The notes beneath the pieces were generated by a model. It was not told where the DNA came from, did not search any database, and worked only from the letters and a program-made list of their open reading frames with translations. From positions 1-64,000 of the forward strand of contig NZ_CAMLDC010000020.1 of NCBI RefSeq assembly GCF_946478805.1: a stretch of DNA of 64,000 nucleotides, in the 5' to 3' direction. Position 1 is the first letter of the stretch. Every line of letters starts with the position of its first letter. Position numbers and translations under genes: made by a program. Positions 43,946 through 52,147 of the stretch are shown here, piece after piece. This DNA is from an uncultured Fluviicola sp. GTDB taxonomy: Bacteria; Bacteroidota; Bacteroidia; Flavobacteriales; Crocinitomicaceae.

Positions 43946-44185
43946 ATGAAAAAACGCTTGTTTTTACTCGCAATTACGTTGATTGTCGTTGATTTTGCTT
44001 TCGGGCAGGGTTGTTCCCAATGTAAATTATTGGCGCAACAAGGAAGTGAACTAGACGAAAACTCTTTTGGTTCTTCTATCAATTCGGGTATTTTGTTCTT
44101 GATTGCGATTCCTTATTTGATTCTGATGTTTTTCTTCCGCAAGCAAATTGCACGTTTATTCAAACGCAAAAACGCAAAGGCTTAA
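43946..44185 (+). CDS. Small membrane protein with signal peptide (79 aa)
   Basis: From ATG 43946 the product is 79 residues: a signal-type helix (MKKRLFLLAITLIVVDFAFG), a short periplasmic loop with two Cys (QGCSQCKLLAQQGSELDE), and one C-terminal membrane helix (SGILFLIAIPYLILMFFF) ending in a basic cytoplasmic tail (RKQIARLFKRKNAKA). The CSQC pair looks like a thiol-disulfide or metal site, but no named family is recognised. The stop overlaps that of the convergent nadD by four bases. A frame upstream to ATG 43805 exists but reads as non-coding. Confidence 0.75.
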   Translation: MKKRLFLLAITLIVVDFAFGQGCSQCKLLAQQGSELDENSFGSSINSGILFLIAIPYLILMFFFRKQIARLFKRKNAKA

Positions 44186-44796
44186 CGGTAAAAATTCATT
44201 TCATCAATGTACTTGCGCACCGGTTCAGTGAGCAGGTAACGGACATCTTTTCCTTCCTTAATGGCATGTCGCACGAAACTCGATGACACCTTCATAACCG
44301 GAGCATCTTCACACATCACAATATTGGGGTGATTTTTAAAACCGTTTTCAGGATGGTTTCCAATTTCCTGAACCTCCTCCTCCTCCTGGACAGTCAACAC
44401 ACGCGGGTATACGTAGAATTTGTAATTGGCTAACAAATGTTCGTGGTTGTACCATTTGTGGAACGTTCTCAGGTTGTCTTCACCCATGATCAGTGAAAAT
44501 TCATACGAGGGATATTTCTCTTTTAAATAAGCCAAGGTTGTTGCTGTATAATTCGGTTGGGGTAATTTGAATTCAATATCCGAAGCTTTCAAATTATCAT
44601 TGTCCTGAATCGCTTCATTCACTATTGCCAAGCGATGATAATCCGGTAACAGGGAAGACTTCAGTTTCAAGGGATTCTGGGGCGTCACCACCAACCAAAC
44701 CTGGTCGATATCCGTATACTCAGCCATATAGTTTGCAATAACCAGATGACCAACATGGATGGGATTGAACGTTCCGAAATAAAGTCCTACTCTCAT
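44182..44796 (-). CDS. nadD: Nicotinate-nucleotide adenylyltransferase
   Basis: NadD joins nicotinate mononucleotide and ATP to deamido-NAD in NAD synthesis. The 204-residue protein has the nucleotidyltransferase motif MRVGLYFGTFNPIHVGHLVI, where GTFNPIHxGH is diagnostic, the SLIMGEDNLRTFHKWYNHEH segment, and the C-terminal VSSSFVRHAIKEGKDVRYLL, whose SS-x-x-R motif closes the active site. Length is normal. It is the last gene of the yicC-gmk-nadD operon, four bases after gmk, and its end overlaps the small membrane-protein gene on the other strand by four bases. Confidence 0.95.
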   Translation of the reverse strand: MRVGLYFGTFNPIHVGHLVIANYMAEYTDIDQVWLVVTPQNPLKLKSSLLPDYHRLAIVNEAIQDNDNLKASDIEFKLPQPNYTATTLAYLKEKYPSYEFSLIMGEDNLRTFHKWYNHEHLLANYKFYVYPRVLTVQEEEEVQEIGNHPENGFKNHPNIVMCEDAPVMKVSSSFVRHAIKEGKDVRYLLTEPVRKYIDEMNFYR

Positions 44797-44800
44797 GGCA

Positions 44801-45379
44801 TCAGGAAATAAAGTTTCGAACGATTCTTTCCGCTTCCTTACAAGCTTTTCCCAGATCGTCGTTCAGGAGAATATAATCAAATTCAGATGCGCGATCCAAT
44901 TCAATGTGGGCTTTTTCCAGGCGCATGGAGATCTTTTCTTCAGTTTCCGTACTTCTGAACCTCAAACGACGCTCCAGATCTTCAAAGGAAGGTGGTTGGA
45001 CAAAAATTGCAAGCGCATTATCTCCGACAATTTTCTTCAGGTTCAATCCTCCCACAACGTCCACATCAAAAATGACGGTTTTTCCTTCTTTCCAGATTCT
45101 TTCCAATTCAGAAGTCAATGTGCCGTAGAAATTATCAGTATAAACCTCTTCCCATTCAGCAAATGCACCTTCTTCAATTTTGTTTTTGAAACCTTCAATT
45201 CCCAGAAAATAATAGTGCTTTCCGTGTTCTTCTTCGCCACGTGGGTCACGGCTGCAAGCAGAAATAGAGAAAGCCAATTCAGGCATTACACCTAACAAGT
45301 ATTGAACAATGGTTGTCTTTCCGGCTCCTGATGGAGCTGAGAAAATGACACATTTACCGCCACTCGAATCAAATGCCAT
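44801..45379 (-). CDS. gmk: Guanylate kinase
   Basis: Phosphorylates GMP to GDP using ATP. The 192-residue protein has the P-loop FSAPSGAGKTTIVQYLLG at residues 13-30, the GMP-binding SACSRDPRGEEEHGKHYYFL segment and the second GMP region around EWEEVYTDNFYGT, plus the IFDVDVVGGLNLKK strand. It lies between yicC (2-base gap) and nadD (4-base gap), a synteny often seen in Bacteroidota. Confidence 0.96.
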   Translation of the reverse strand: MAFDSSGGKCVIFSAPSGAGKTTIVQYLLGVMPELAFSISACSRDPRGEEEHGKHYYFLGIEGFKNKIEEGAFAEWEEVYTDNFYGTLTSELERIWKEGKTVIFDVDVVGGLNLKKIVGDNALAIFVQPPSFEDLERRLRFRSTETEEKISMRLEKAHIELDRASEFDYILLNDDLGKACKEAERIVRNFIS

Positions 45380-45381
45380 TT

Positions 45382-46248
45382 TTACAGGGTATTTAAGACT
45401 TGTTCTTTTATTTTCTCCAGGTGATCTTTCATTTCAACCACCAATTTCTGCATTTCAACATGATATGATTTGCTTCCCAATGTGTTGATTTCACGACCAA
45501 TCTCTTGTGTAATGAATCCCAGTTTCTTACCACATAATGGAATGTTCATCGTTTCAAGGAAATAATTCAAGTGATTTGAAAGACGCATTTTCTCTTCCGA
45601 AACATCCATTTTCTCAATGTAGAAGATGATTTCCTGTTCCAAACGGTTCAAATCAATAGAAATGTTTGTGATCTTTTCCAGTCCCGTTTTCATGCGTTCA
45701 CGAACTGCTTCGATGCGTGCGGTTTCATATTTTGGAACTTCAGCCAACAATTCATCGATACGCCCGATATTTCCTTCGAAGTCCTTTCTTAACTGGTCTC
45801 CTTCTTGCTTGCGGAACTCATTTAGATGTTGACAAGCTTCTCTCACCAAACTTTGCACAAAAGTCGATTCCTCATCCGAAAGTGCTTCTTTGTCATTCGA
45901 GTAAATCTCCGGCATTCTCATAACCATTGACAAGATATCATCCGTGGATTCACCCAATAACTCAGCTGTTTCTTTGATGTCTTTGTAATATGCCTGAGCC
46001 AGGTCGCGGTTAATCACATAATTCTTTGTATCACCGGAATTTTCCAGGGAAATAGATAACTCTACTTTACCTCTGTCTAATAATTCAGCAACTATTGAGC
46101 GATTCTCCAATTCAATCTCGCGATACAAAGGGATTGCACGCATATTCAGATCCAAGCTTTTGCTGTTCAGGGAACGGATTTCCACAACGATTTTCTTTCC
46201 TTGAAAAGAACCACTTGCTTTTCCGTAGCCGGTCATTGATAATACCAT
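45382..46248 (-). CDS. yicC: YicC-family endoribonuclease
   Basis: The 288-residue protein has the N-terminal YicC domain signature SMTGYGKASGSFQGKKIVVEIRSLNSKSLDL and the C-terminal DUF1732 segment with IEKMDVSEEKMRLSNHLNYFLE, GKKLGFITQEIGREINTLGSKS and the terminal KIKEQVLNTL. YicC proteins are endoribonucleases that regulate small-RNA turnover in E. coli. Length is normal. First gene of the yicC-gmk-nadD operon. Confidence 0.95.
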   Translation of the reverse strand: MVLSMTGYGKASGSFQGKKIVVEIRSLNSKSLDLNMRAIPLYREIELENRSIVAELLDRGKVELSISLENSGDTKNYVINRDLAQAYYKDIKETAELLGESTDDILSMVMRMPEIYSNDKEALSDEESTFVQSLVREACQHLNEFRKQEGDQLRKDFEGNIGRIDELLAEVPKYETARIEAVRERMKTGLEKITNISIDLNRLEQEIIFYIEKMDVSEEKMRLSNHLNYFLETMNIPLCGKKLGFITQEIGREINTLGSKSYHVEMQKLVVEMKDHLEKIKEQVLNTL

Positions 46249-46418
46249 TTACTTCAGTTTGAGCAAAAGTAAGGAAATAATAGCTAGGTCATCTGTTTAT
46301 AACCAATTTCTAATGCTAGAGATGTATCGCATTAAGTCAAGGTAACCTGCGTTTTATTTCACGCAGATGATCGCAGATTAGGTGTGTTTAGTTATATGGT
46401 TAATCAAAGACAGTGAAA

Positions 46419-46643
46419 TTAACTCCAAACTTCGGAAAACATTCTTAAGACAGTTTTTTTAAGCTCTTCAGGAACAGAGTCATCTACTTTCATTATTAGA
46501 CCATTTTTCCCATTTGGAAAAATAGTATAATATGGATTTGTATAATCAAATTCTCCGACAAAAGCAGCCTCAATCTCTTTAATTCTAGCATCAAAAAGAT
46601 TAGACTTTCTCCTGTAATCTTCACCGTAAAGTACATTCTTCAT
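46419..46643 (-). CDS. Hypothetical protein (74 aa)
   Basis: A 74-residue soluble protein starting MKNVLYGEDYRRKSNLFDARIKEIE and containing FDYTNPYYTIFPNGKNGLIMKVDD and the tail VLRMFSEVWS. It has no signal peptide or membrane helix. Its AT content is higher than that of its neighbours, which are conserved housekeeping genes (yicC, recA), so it may be a recent arrival. The domain is not recognised. The ATG at 46643 lies just downstream of the recA hairpin at 46661-46703 on the same strand. Confidence 0.6.
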   Translation of the reverse strand: MKNVLYGEDYRRKSNLFDARIKEIEAAFVGEFDYTNPYYTIFPNGKNGLIMKVDDSVPEELKKTVLRMFSEVWS

Positions 46644-46660
46644 AAATAATTATTAATGAT

Positions 46661-46703
46661 TTCCAATACAAGTCCCGCAATTGCTCACGGGACTCATTGG
46701 AAA
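46661..46703 (-). terminator. Hairpin after recA
   Basis: TCCAATGAGTCCCG and CGGGACTTGTATTGGA pair with small interruptions across GTGAGCAATTG. It begins 10 bases after the recA stop. The T run is weak, so it may act as a structural 3' end more than a strong terminator. Confidence 0.6.
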
Positions 46704-46713
46704 CGATATGCAG

Positions 46714-47745
46714 TTAGTCTTGTGCTACTACCACTGCAGTGGGATTAGCGCCAAGAGCTTCTTTGATCTTTGCTTCTAATTCATCCATTAATTCCGGGTT
46801 GTCAGCAATCATATTTTTTACAGAATCTCTTCCCTGTCCCAAACGGGTTTCCCCGTAAGAGAACCAAGATCCACTTTTCTTCAAGATATTCAATTCCACT
46901 CCGATGTCGATAATCTCACCCACTTTGGAAATTCCTTCCCCGTACATGATATCAAATTCAGCCTTACGGAACGGAGGCGCCACTTTGTTCTTAACCACCT
47001 TCACTTTGATACGGTTACCGATCACATCCTCTCCTTCTTTAATTTGAGCTGCTCTGCGGATATCGATACGCATGGAAGCATAGAACTTCAAGGCATTTCC
47101 ACCGGTAGTTGTTTCCGGGTTACCGAACATTACACCGATCTTATCACGTAATTGGTTGATGAAAATGCAACAACATTTTGCTTTGCTGATTGATCCGGTC
47201 AATTTGCGAAGTGCTTTGGACATCAGGCGGGCTTGTAATCCCATTTGAGAATCCCCCATTTCTCCTTCGATCTCCGCTTTTGGTGTCAATGCCGCAACAG
47301 AGTCAATTACCAATAAGTCAACTGCCCCGGAACGAATTAGGCTATCGGCAATTTCCAATGCCTGCTCACCGTTATCCGGTTGGGAGATCAATAAGTTGTC
47401 TACATCAACTCCCAGTTTTTGTGCGTAAAATTGATCAAATGCGTGTTCCGCATCAATAATTGCGGCGATTCCACCTTGTTTTTGCACTTCTGCAATTGCG
47501 TGAATTGCCAAGGTCGTCTTACCGGATGATTCCGGTCCGTAAATTTCAACGATCCTTCCTTTTGGATAACCATTTACTCCAAGAGCAATGTCCAATGTAA
47601 TGGAACCTGAAGGAATCACCTCAATTTCTTCAATTGCATTGTCTCCTAATTTCATTACAGATCCTTTTCCGAAAGTCTTGTCTAACTTTTCCATTGTTAG
47701 CTGAAGTGCTTTCAATTTTTCCGGGTTGATTTCTTTAACTGCCAT
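46714..47745 (-). CDS. recA: Recombinase RecA
   Basis: RecA forms the nucleoprotein filament for homologous strand exchange and SOS induction. The 343-residue product contains [14 protein letters not shown] (Walker A), [40 protein letters not shown] (L2-adjacent) and the typical start [26 protein letters not shown] -7 box (TATATTTG) lies 34 bases upstream. It is monocistronic. Confidence 0.98.
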   Translation of the reverse strand: MAVKEINPEKLKALQLTMEKLDKTFGKGSVMKLGDNAIEEIEVIPSGSITLDIALGVNGYPKGRIVEIYGPESSGKTTLAIHAIAEVQKQGGIAAIIDAEHAFDQFYAQKLGVDVDNLLISQPDNGEQALEIADSLIRSGAVDLLVIDSVAALTPKAEIEGEMGDSQMGLQARLMSKALRKLTGSISKAKCCCIFINQLRDKIGVMFGNPETTTGGNALKFYASMRIDIRRAAQIKEGEDVIGNRIKVKVVKNKVAPPFRKAEFDIMYGEGISKVGEIIDIGVELNILKKSGSWFSYGETRLGQGRDSVKNMIADNPELMDELEAKIKEALGANPTAVVVAQD

Positions 47746-47779
47746 ATCGTTTAATTTAATCGTTTTGTTATCGTTTCTG

Positions 47780-47787
47780 CAAATATA
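47780..47787 (-). promoter_or_regulatory. Bacteroidota -7 box (TATATTTG) for recA
   Basis: TATATTTG on the minus strand matches TAnnTTTG exactly, 34 bases before the recA ATG. No SOS-like operator was identified beside it. Confidence 0.5.
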
Positions 47788-47823
47788 TACCCAGTAGGTC
47801 GTAAACTACTTACGATGTTCCGG

Positions 47824-48282
47824 TCATCCTAAATTTAAAATCTCTTCCCCGTGAATTTTGGTCTTCGGTTTCTCAATAATATGGGTAATTACTCCCTGTT
47901 CATTGATGACAAATGTCGTCCGATGAATTCCATCATATTCACGCCCCATAAACTTCTTCAAACCCCAAACTTTAAATGCATCAATCATTTTACGTTCGGT
48001 ATCTGCCAGCAATGGAAAAGGTAAGCTAAACTTTTCAATAAACCGAGCGTGCGCCTTCTCTGTATCCATACTTACTCCCAAAATAGAATAGCCTTTATCC
48101 TGCAATGCCTGGTACGAATCTCTTAAACTGCATGCTTGATTCGTGCAAGCCGGCGTATTGTCTTTCGGGTAGAAATAAATCACTAATTTTTTGTTTGCAA
48201 AACTTTTATTCGTAATCGTTTTCCCATTTTGATCGGTTCCCTGAAAATCGGGCATCCGGTCACCTACTTTTAATCCTGTCAT
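47824..48282 (-). CDS. bcp: Thioredoxin-dependent thiol peroxidase (Bcp/PrxQ)
   Basis: The 152-residue protein is an atypical two-Cys peroxiredoxin reducing organic peroxides. The peroxidatic Cys is in FYPKDNTPACTNQACSLRD (PxxxTxxC with the second Cys five residues later, as in PrxQ), and GVSMDTEKAHARFIEKFSLPFPLLAD matches the family. Length is typical. It is a single gene upstream of recA on the same strand, separated by 78 bases. Confidence 0.95.
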   Translation of the reverse strand: MTGLKVGDRMPDFQGTDQNGKTITNKSFANKKLVIYFYPKDNTPACTNQACSLRDSYQALQDKGYSILGVSMDTEKAHARFIEKFSLPFPLLADTERKMIDAFKVWGLKKFMGREYDGIHRTTFVINEQGVITHIIEKPKTKIHGEEILNLG

Positions 48283-48428
48283 CTAATGCTGAGTATTTAA
48301 ACATTTATTTGACGAATATGTAATCAAAAATACAACTTATTTTTAAACTGACAAGTTTAAGGTGTGTTTTTTGTTTAATTTTTCGTCATTTGATTTTCCT
48401 TATACAGGAATTTTGCTTTATTTATTTG

Positions 48429-50003
48429 CTATTCAGGGAAATAGACGCTTTGACCCGTTTCCTGTTCCAATAGGAATTTACTGCGGATCACTTCCTGCAC
48501 CGGGCGTTTTTCAATCTTACATTCCAACCACGAAATAATATCGAGGTACAGAAACGGTCGTTTTTCGTAAGGAAGTTTGGATAATTTCACCAATTTCCCA
48601 TGTAAAATGCGGAATGCCCGCATCAACGACAAGTCATCAGCGAACGGAAGCTGACGCAAGAAATTTAGGATTTCATACTGTACTCCATGCAAATCTCCCA
48701 TATTCCGAAGGAAGCGATAAACGGATTTGATCTGGTAATCCAACAAATGATCGTCCGTCCCCAATTCAAAATGAGCAATCAGGTTCAGGATCCGTGCAAA
48801 CGCCTGGATGTCTTCCCTGAGTGAAACATCTTTCAACTGAATGATCCGGTTCAGGTACTTAATGGCCATTTTATTGTCTCCATTCCCAAAGTACAGACAT
48901 GCTACTTTATAATATAGGATCATGATCCGGTGATTATCCAAGCGGTCTTCGTGATCTGAAATGAATTGCTCCACTTTCGGAACAATTTCAATTCCTTCGG
49001 AGAAGGTTCCGCACAAATAATAATAATTGATCTTCGCTGTCAACCAATACATGCGGTGCAACAAGGAGATATTTTCATTTTCACGGTCTCCCAGGTCTGC
49101 ACTTTCAAGTTTCTCGATGGATTCCAGCAAACGCTTATGATTTCTTAAATTGAACAGTGCATTCTGTAAATTATACAAGCCTTTCAGATACATTTCGCGG
49201 TAATGATCCTTCACATGCGAATGGTCTTCAAAAAGCTTCACCCACAAGCTGGCATACTTGAAGCACATCAGGAATTCCTGTGTGATGTAATGATACCAAA
49301 CATATGCATTGTAAAGGTGCATTTTCTCTTCAAAGTTCAATTCTGCAATCTGGTACTCCGGTAAACGCTTTGCAAAGAACTCCTTTACGAAACGGTAATC
49401 CTTTTCATCCCGCACAAAACCCACTTTGACATTCAGTGCGTAGAGTTGCAAAGACAAATTTGAAAACTGGATACTTCCCGTAACATGTTTACTCAAAGCC
49501 CTGCTTTCAGCTGTCAGTTCGTCTGCCCTGGAAGATACACTTCTGGTGATATGCTGGGATTCGATGAACTTTTCAAAATCCAGGATTTCCAAATGCAAAA
49601 CTGTCGATTGGATCTTTAGGGCATGTTGTTTGGCTTTTTCCAACATCTTCAAAGCCTGGTTGTAAAATCCCTTTTCGTACAAAATCAACGCATGATCCAT
49701 GGACTCCCGAATTTCAATAACAGGTAAATGTGGTGCATGCTGAAGACGCAGACTTGTGAGCAACTGTTTGTATAAATGGGCCTTGATATTCGAAAGCTGG
49801 CTTTTTTTCAACCCATTGATTTTGGAAATTGCCAATTCGTCGGAATAGTTCTCTGTTTTATCAATAAAATCAAACAGTTGTAAATACTTTATTTCCTCCT
49901 GGGAAGAGGAGTTCCGATTCGCATAAAGCTTAAAACTTCGCTTCTCAGCCTTTGATAGGGCAGAAATCAGGCGAACTAAACTATCTGTTGATCCTGTGGA
50001 CAT
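48429..50003 (-). CDS. TPR-like helical repeat protein, Bacteroidota-conserved
   Basis: The 524-residue protein is almost entirely alpha-helical, with repeated pairs of helices (ALILYEKGFYNQALKMLEKA, LHLEILDFEKFIESQH, YYLCGTFSEGIEIVPKVEQF, YYKVACLYFGNGDNKMAIKY) that follow tetratricopeptide-type patterns. Its start STDSLVRLISALSKAEKRSFKLYA is the typical beginning of a flavobacterial family without a named function. No signal peptide or membrane segment is present, so it is cytoplasmic. It is a single gene opposed by the possible small-RNA region to its right. Confidence 0.82.
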   Translation of the reverse strand: MSTGSTDSLVRLISALSKAEKRSFKLYANRNSSSQEEIKYLQLFDFIDKTENYSDELAISKINGLKKSQLSNIKAHLYKQLLTSLRLQHAPHLPVIEIRESMDHALILYEKGFYNQALKMLEKAKQHALKIQSTVLHLEILDFEKFIESQHITRSVSSRADELTAESRALSKHVTGSIQFSNLSLQLYALNVKVGFVRDEKDYRFVKEFFAKRLPEYQIAELNFEEKMHLYNAYVWYHYITQEFLMCFKYASLWVKLFEDHSHVKDHYREMYLKGLYNLQNALFNLRNHKRLLESIEKLESADLGDRENENISLLHRMYWLTAKINYYYLCGTFSEGIEIVPKVEQFISDHEDRLDNHRIMILYYKVACLYFGNGDNKMAIKYLNRIIQLKDVSLREDIQAFARILNLIAHFELGTDDHLLDYQIKSVYRFLRNMGDLHGVQYEILNFLRQLPFADDLSLMRAFRILHGKLVKLSKLPYEKRPFLYLDIISWLECKIEKRPVQEVIRSKFLLEQETGQSVYFPE

Positions 50004-50063
50004 TGTAATTTTTAGCTTAAAATAACGTTTGTATATTGCTGATTTACAGTTTATTAACTTAAA

Positions 50064-50216
50064 TAAATTTGTGTTTGGTTATCGTAAATATCAAAAACAT
50101 TGATTTCAATTAATTCATGTCATATTACATCTTTGCTCCATTCGAATGATTTTCATAGTCATCCGTTTTTAAAAAGTACTCATTTGAGTAACAGGAGTAG
50201 GGGTGCTCTTGTTTTT
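50064..50216 (+). ncRNA. Possible small RNA between two start/stop-facing genes
   Basis: A TAAATTTG box (50064-50071) on the plus strand is followed by about 140 bases without coding frame and a T-tailed hairpin at 50190-50216. Nothing on this strand in front of the box needs the terminator, so a short transcript is the simplest reading. No conserved family was matched and a good -33 element is lacking. Confidence 0.25.
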
Positions 50217-50217
50217 T
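50190..50217 (+). terminator. T-tailed hairpin, plus strand
   Basis: AACAGGAG pairs with CTCTTGTT (one G-T) across TAGGGGTG and is followed by six T. There is no plus-strand gene upstream. Confidence 0.6.
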
Positions 50218-50229
50218 CGATTAATAGCA

Positions 50230-50254
50230 AAAAAATCCTTTGTCTTTTGGCAAA
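50230..50254 (-). terminator. Terminator of the TIGR01777 epimerase gene
   Basis: AACCCTTTG and CAAAGGATT arms pair around CCAAAAGA, with T runs on both strands; on the minus strand it starts 12 bases after the epimerase stop. Confidence 0.8.
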
Positions 50255-50265
50255 GGGTTTTTTGT

Positions 50266-51153
50266 TTACCCAAAAATACGTTGAATTGTTGAATTGAGAT
50301 TTCCATATTGGAAAGAAAATCCTTCCGAACGAATTTTTTCGTTGGAAACAGTATTCCCGTATAAAAGCATCACCCCCATTTTTCCAAAAAGAAGCCGGAC
50401 AATAAACTTTGGAACGGCAGGTAGAAGCCTCTTCTTCAAAGATTTGGCGATTAACTGCGTCAACTCCCTGTTGGTGGTATTTCCTGCTGAGGCATGGTAC
50501 GCGCCTTCCAGTCTGTTCGCTATTACCAGTTCAAATATGCTGTAAAGATCTTCGCAATAAATCCACGGAATTGCTTGTTCACCGGAACCCAGAACCGCTC
50601 CAAAACCCTTCTTTATGGGGTTTGCCAGTTTTTGCAAAGCTCCTCCAGTTTCGCTTAAAACCACCGCGATCCGGACTTTTGAAACCGTACAAATAGCCGA
50701 AAATTGGTCGGCAGCTTTTTCCCATTTCCGGGTAATATCCGAAATCAGGTCATTCCCAAAGGAATCCGATTCTTTATAGATCTTTTCAGGATGCTCGAAT
50801 CCATAAGCAACCGCACCGGATGCAGACACGTATTGCTTCAAATCTGTTGATTGGTTGAATGATTCGAACAGGAAACCGGTTGTATTCACCCGCGAATCAT
50901 AGAGTTCCCGGATGCGCGATTTGGTCCACCTTTTCGCCGCCAATTCTGCGCCACACAAATTAACCAGGATATTTGTTCCTTCAATCGCAGACGGGTCGAT
51001 TGTTCTGGCTTCCGGATCCCAATTCAGAAAAAAGCGTTTCAAATCGGTTGCTTTGCGGGTCAGGATCCAGACTTCATAGCCCGTCTTTCTCAAATGATCG
51101 GCCAAACCTGTTCCAATTAATCCTGAACCACCAGCTATTACAATTTTTTCCAT
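50266..51153 (-). CDS. TIGR01777-family NAD-dependent epimerase
   Basis: From ATG 51153 (MEKIVIAGGSGLIGTGLAD) the 295-residue product is a short-chain dehydrogenase-like epimerase of the TIGR01777 (YfcH) family: the Rossmann motif GGSGLIGTGLADHL at residues 7-20, the conserved NLCGAELAAKRWTKSRIRELYDSRV, the active SGAVAYGF segment, and a C-terminal DUF1731 part (KSLKKRLLPAVPKFIVRLLFGKMG). Substrate unknown. An upstream in-frame ATG at 51201 would add a non-conserved 16 residues. Confidence 0.92.
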   Translation of the reverse strand: MEKIVIAGGSGLIGTGLADHLRKTGYEVWILTRKATDLKRFFLNWDPEARTIDPSAIEGTNILVNLCGAELAAKRWTKSRIRELYDSRVNTTGFLFESFNQSTDLKQYVSASGAVAYGFEHPEKIYKESDSFGNDLISDITRKWEKAADQFSAICTVSKVRIAVVLSETGGALQKLANPIKKGFGAVLGSGEQAIPWIYCEDLYSIFELVIANRLEGAYHASAGNTTNRELTQLIAKSLKKRLLPAVPKFIVRLLFGKMGVMLLYGNTVSNEKIRSEGFSFQYGNLNSTIQRIFG

Positions 51154-51256
51154 GTGCTCTTTTATTTCGGAGTCTAATTTAAGTGAAAAAAAGGGGGACA
51201 TTTGTTATAAACCTGTTACTTTTACAAGTCACGTCATTTTGAAAGAAACAAATCTT

Positions 51257-52048
51257 ATGAAAAAGTATATTTTCCCTTTATTACTTATCGGATTGGCATC
51301 TTGTGGTTCTGACAATTCCAGTGAGAACAAAACTGAAGATAAGAAAGTCATTGTGAAGCATTTCAAAAATGAAGCTGAAATGGACGCACATGTATTGGAG
51401 TTAAAGAAAATCACAGAATCTGCCGATTTACTTGCCAATTCCCTGCATTATGAAAAAGGTGATGGTGTCATGATTGAAGTGATCGGGCATTTGGATTCGG
51501 CGACCGTATTACAGATTCTCGAAGAAGAATTTTCGGACGGGAATGGAAAATCAAACGGCAGGCGTTTCTATTACCTGAACAACGGGAAACCTTTTGTGAC
51601 ACAAGAATTAATCGATTACACAGACGGTATCAACGAGGCCGTTTTCATTGACCGGATTTCCTATTACGATGAAAAGGGTAAGATCATCAAGACTAAAGAG
51701 CGACGGGCTTCGTTTGAAGACGACATCAATAAGATGAGTTACAAAGCGGCTCCGCTTCAACCGATCAGCATGGACAGAGCCATGGCCGCACTGAAATCCG
51801 AAAAGGAATTTGCAACAACTTTCCAGGGTTTTGTACACCAGGATATTTTCAGTTACCTCATCGTCGGACCGAATGACCCGGACGGTTTCACTTCAGCACT
51901 GCGATTGGATTACAAGGATGAACTGATCAATACGCTATCAAGCAATGAAGACATGTACATGGGTTCCTTGATCCAGGTGAAATTTGAAGTGCACAATGAC
52001 CGCGGATTTGAATTCCAGGTTTATGCAGGGGGGAAACTTGTAGATTAA
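51257..52048 (+). CDS. Lipoprotein of unknown function
   Basis: From ATG 51257 (MKKYIFPLLLIGLASCGSDNS) the 263-residue product has a clear lipobox (IGLASC) and a soluble part with KKVIVKHFKNEAEMDAHVLEL, GRRFYYLNNGKPFVTQELIDY and RISYYDEKGKIIKTKERRASF. It has no recognised domain. The longer in-frame start at 51152 reads through the divergent epimerase start region and is rejected. It converges with the phosphosugar isomerase, with a palindrome at 52092-52130 between them. Confidence 0.85.
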   Translation: MKKYIFPLLLIGLASCGSDNSSENKTEDKKVIVKHFKNEAEMDAHVLELKKITESADLLANSLHYEKGDGVMIEVIGHLDSATVLQILEEEFSDGNGKSNGRRFYYLNNGKPFVTQELIDYTDGINEAVFIDRISYYDEKGKIIKTKERRASFEDDINKMSYKAAPLQPISMDRAMAALKSEKEFATTFQGFVHQDIFSYLIVGPNDPDGFTSALRLDYKDELINTLSSNEDMYMGSLIQVKFEVHNDRGFEFQVYAGGKLVD

Positions 52049-52091
52049 TTCAAACTTAGTGTCCCAATATCCATCGGGAACAAAATTCAAT

Positions 52092-52130
52092 AAACAGTAG
52101 GGGCGGAAAATTTTCCGCCCCTACTGTTTA
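52092..52130. terminator. Perfect palindrome between convergent genes
   Basis: AAACAGTAGGGGCGGAAAA is followed by its exact inverse complement, forming a 19-pair stem. Its outer CAGTAGGG arms are shared with the hairpin at 17754-17791, so these two may be members of one REP-like family. Confidence 0.75.
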
Positions 52131-52147
52131 TACTATCTATTTCAATT

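Noticed and set aside
44920..45080. A tRNA-like T-arm string (GGTTCAATCC).
   Set aside because: It lies inside gmk and has no acceptor or anticodon stems around it; no tRNA was found in the window.
50100..50297. Short open frame in the spacer beside the epimerase.
   Set aside because: It crosses two terminator hairpins and reads as low-complexity Ser/Leu/Lys without domain or leader.
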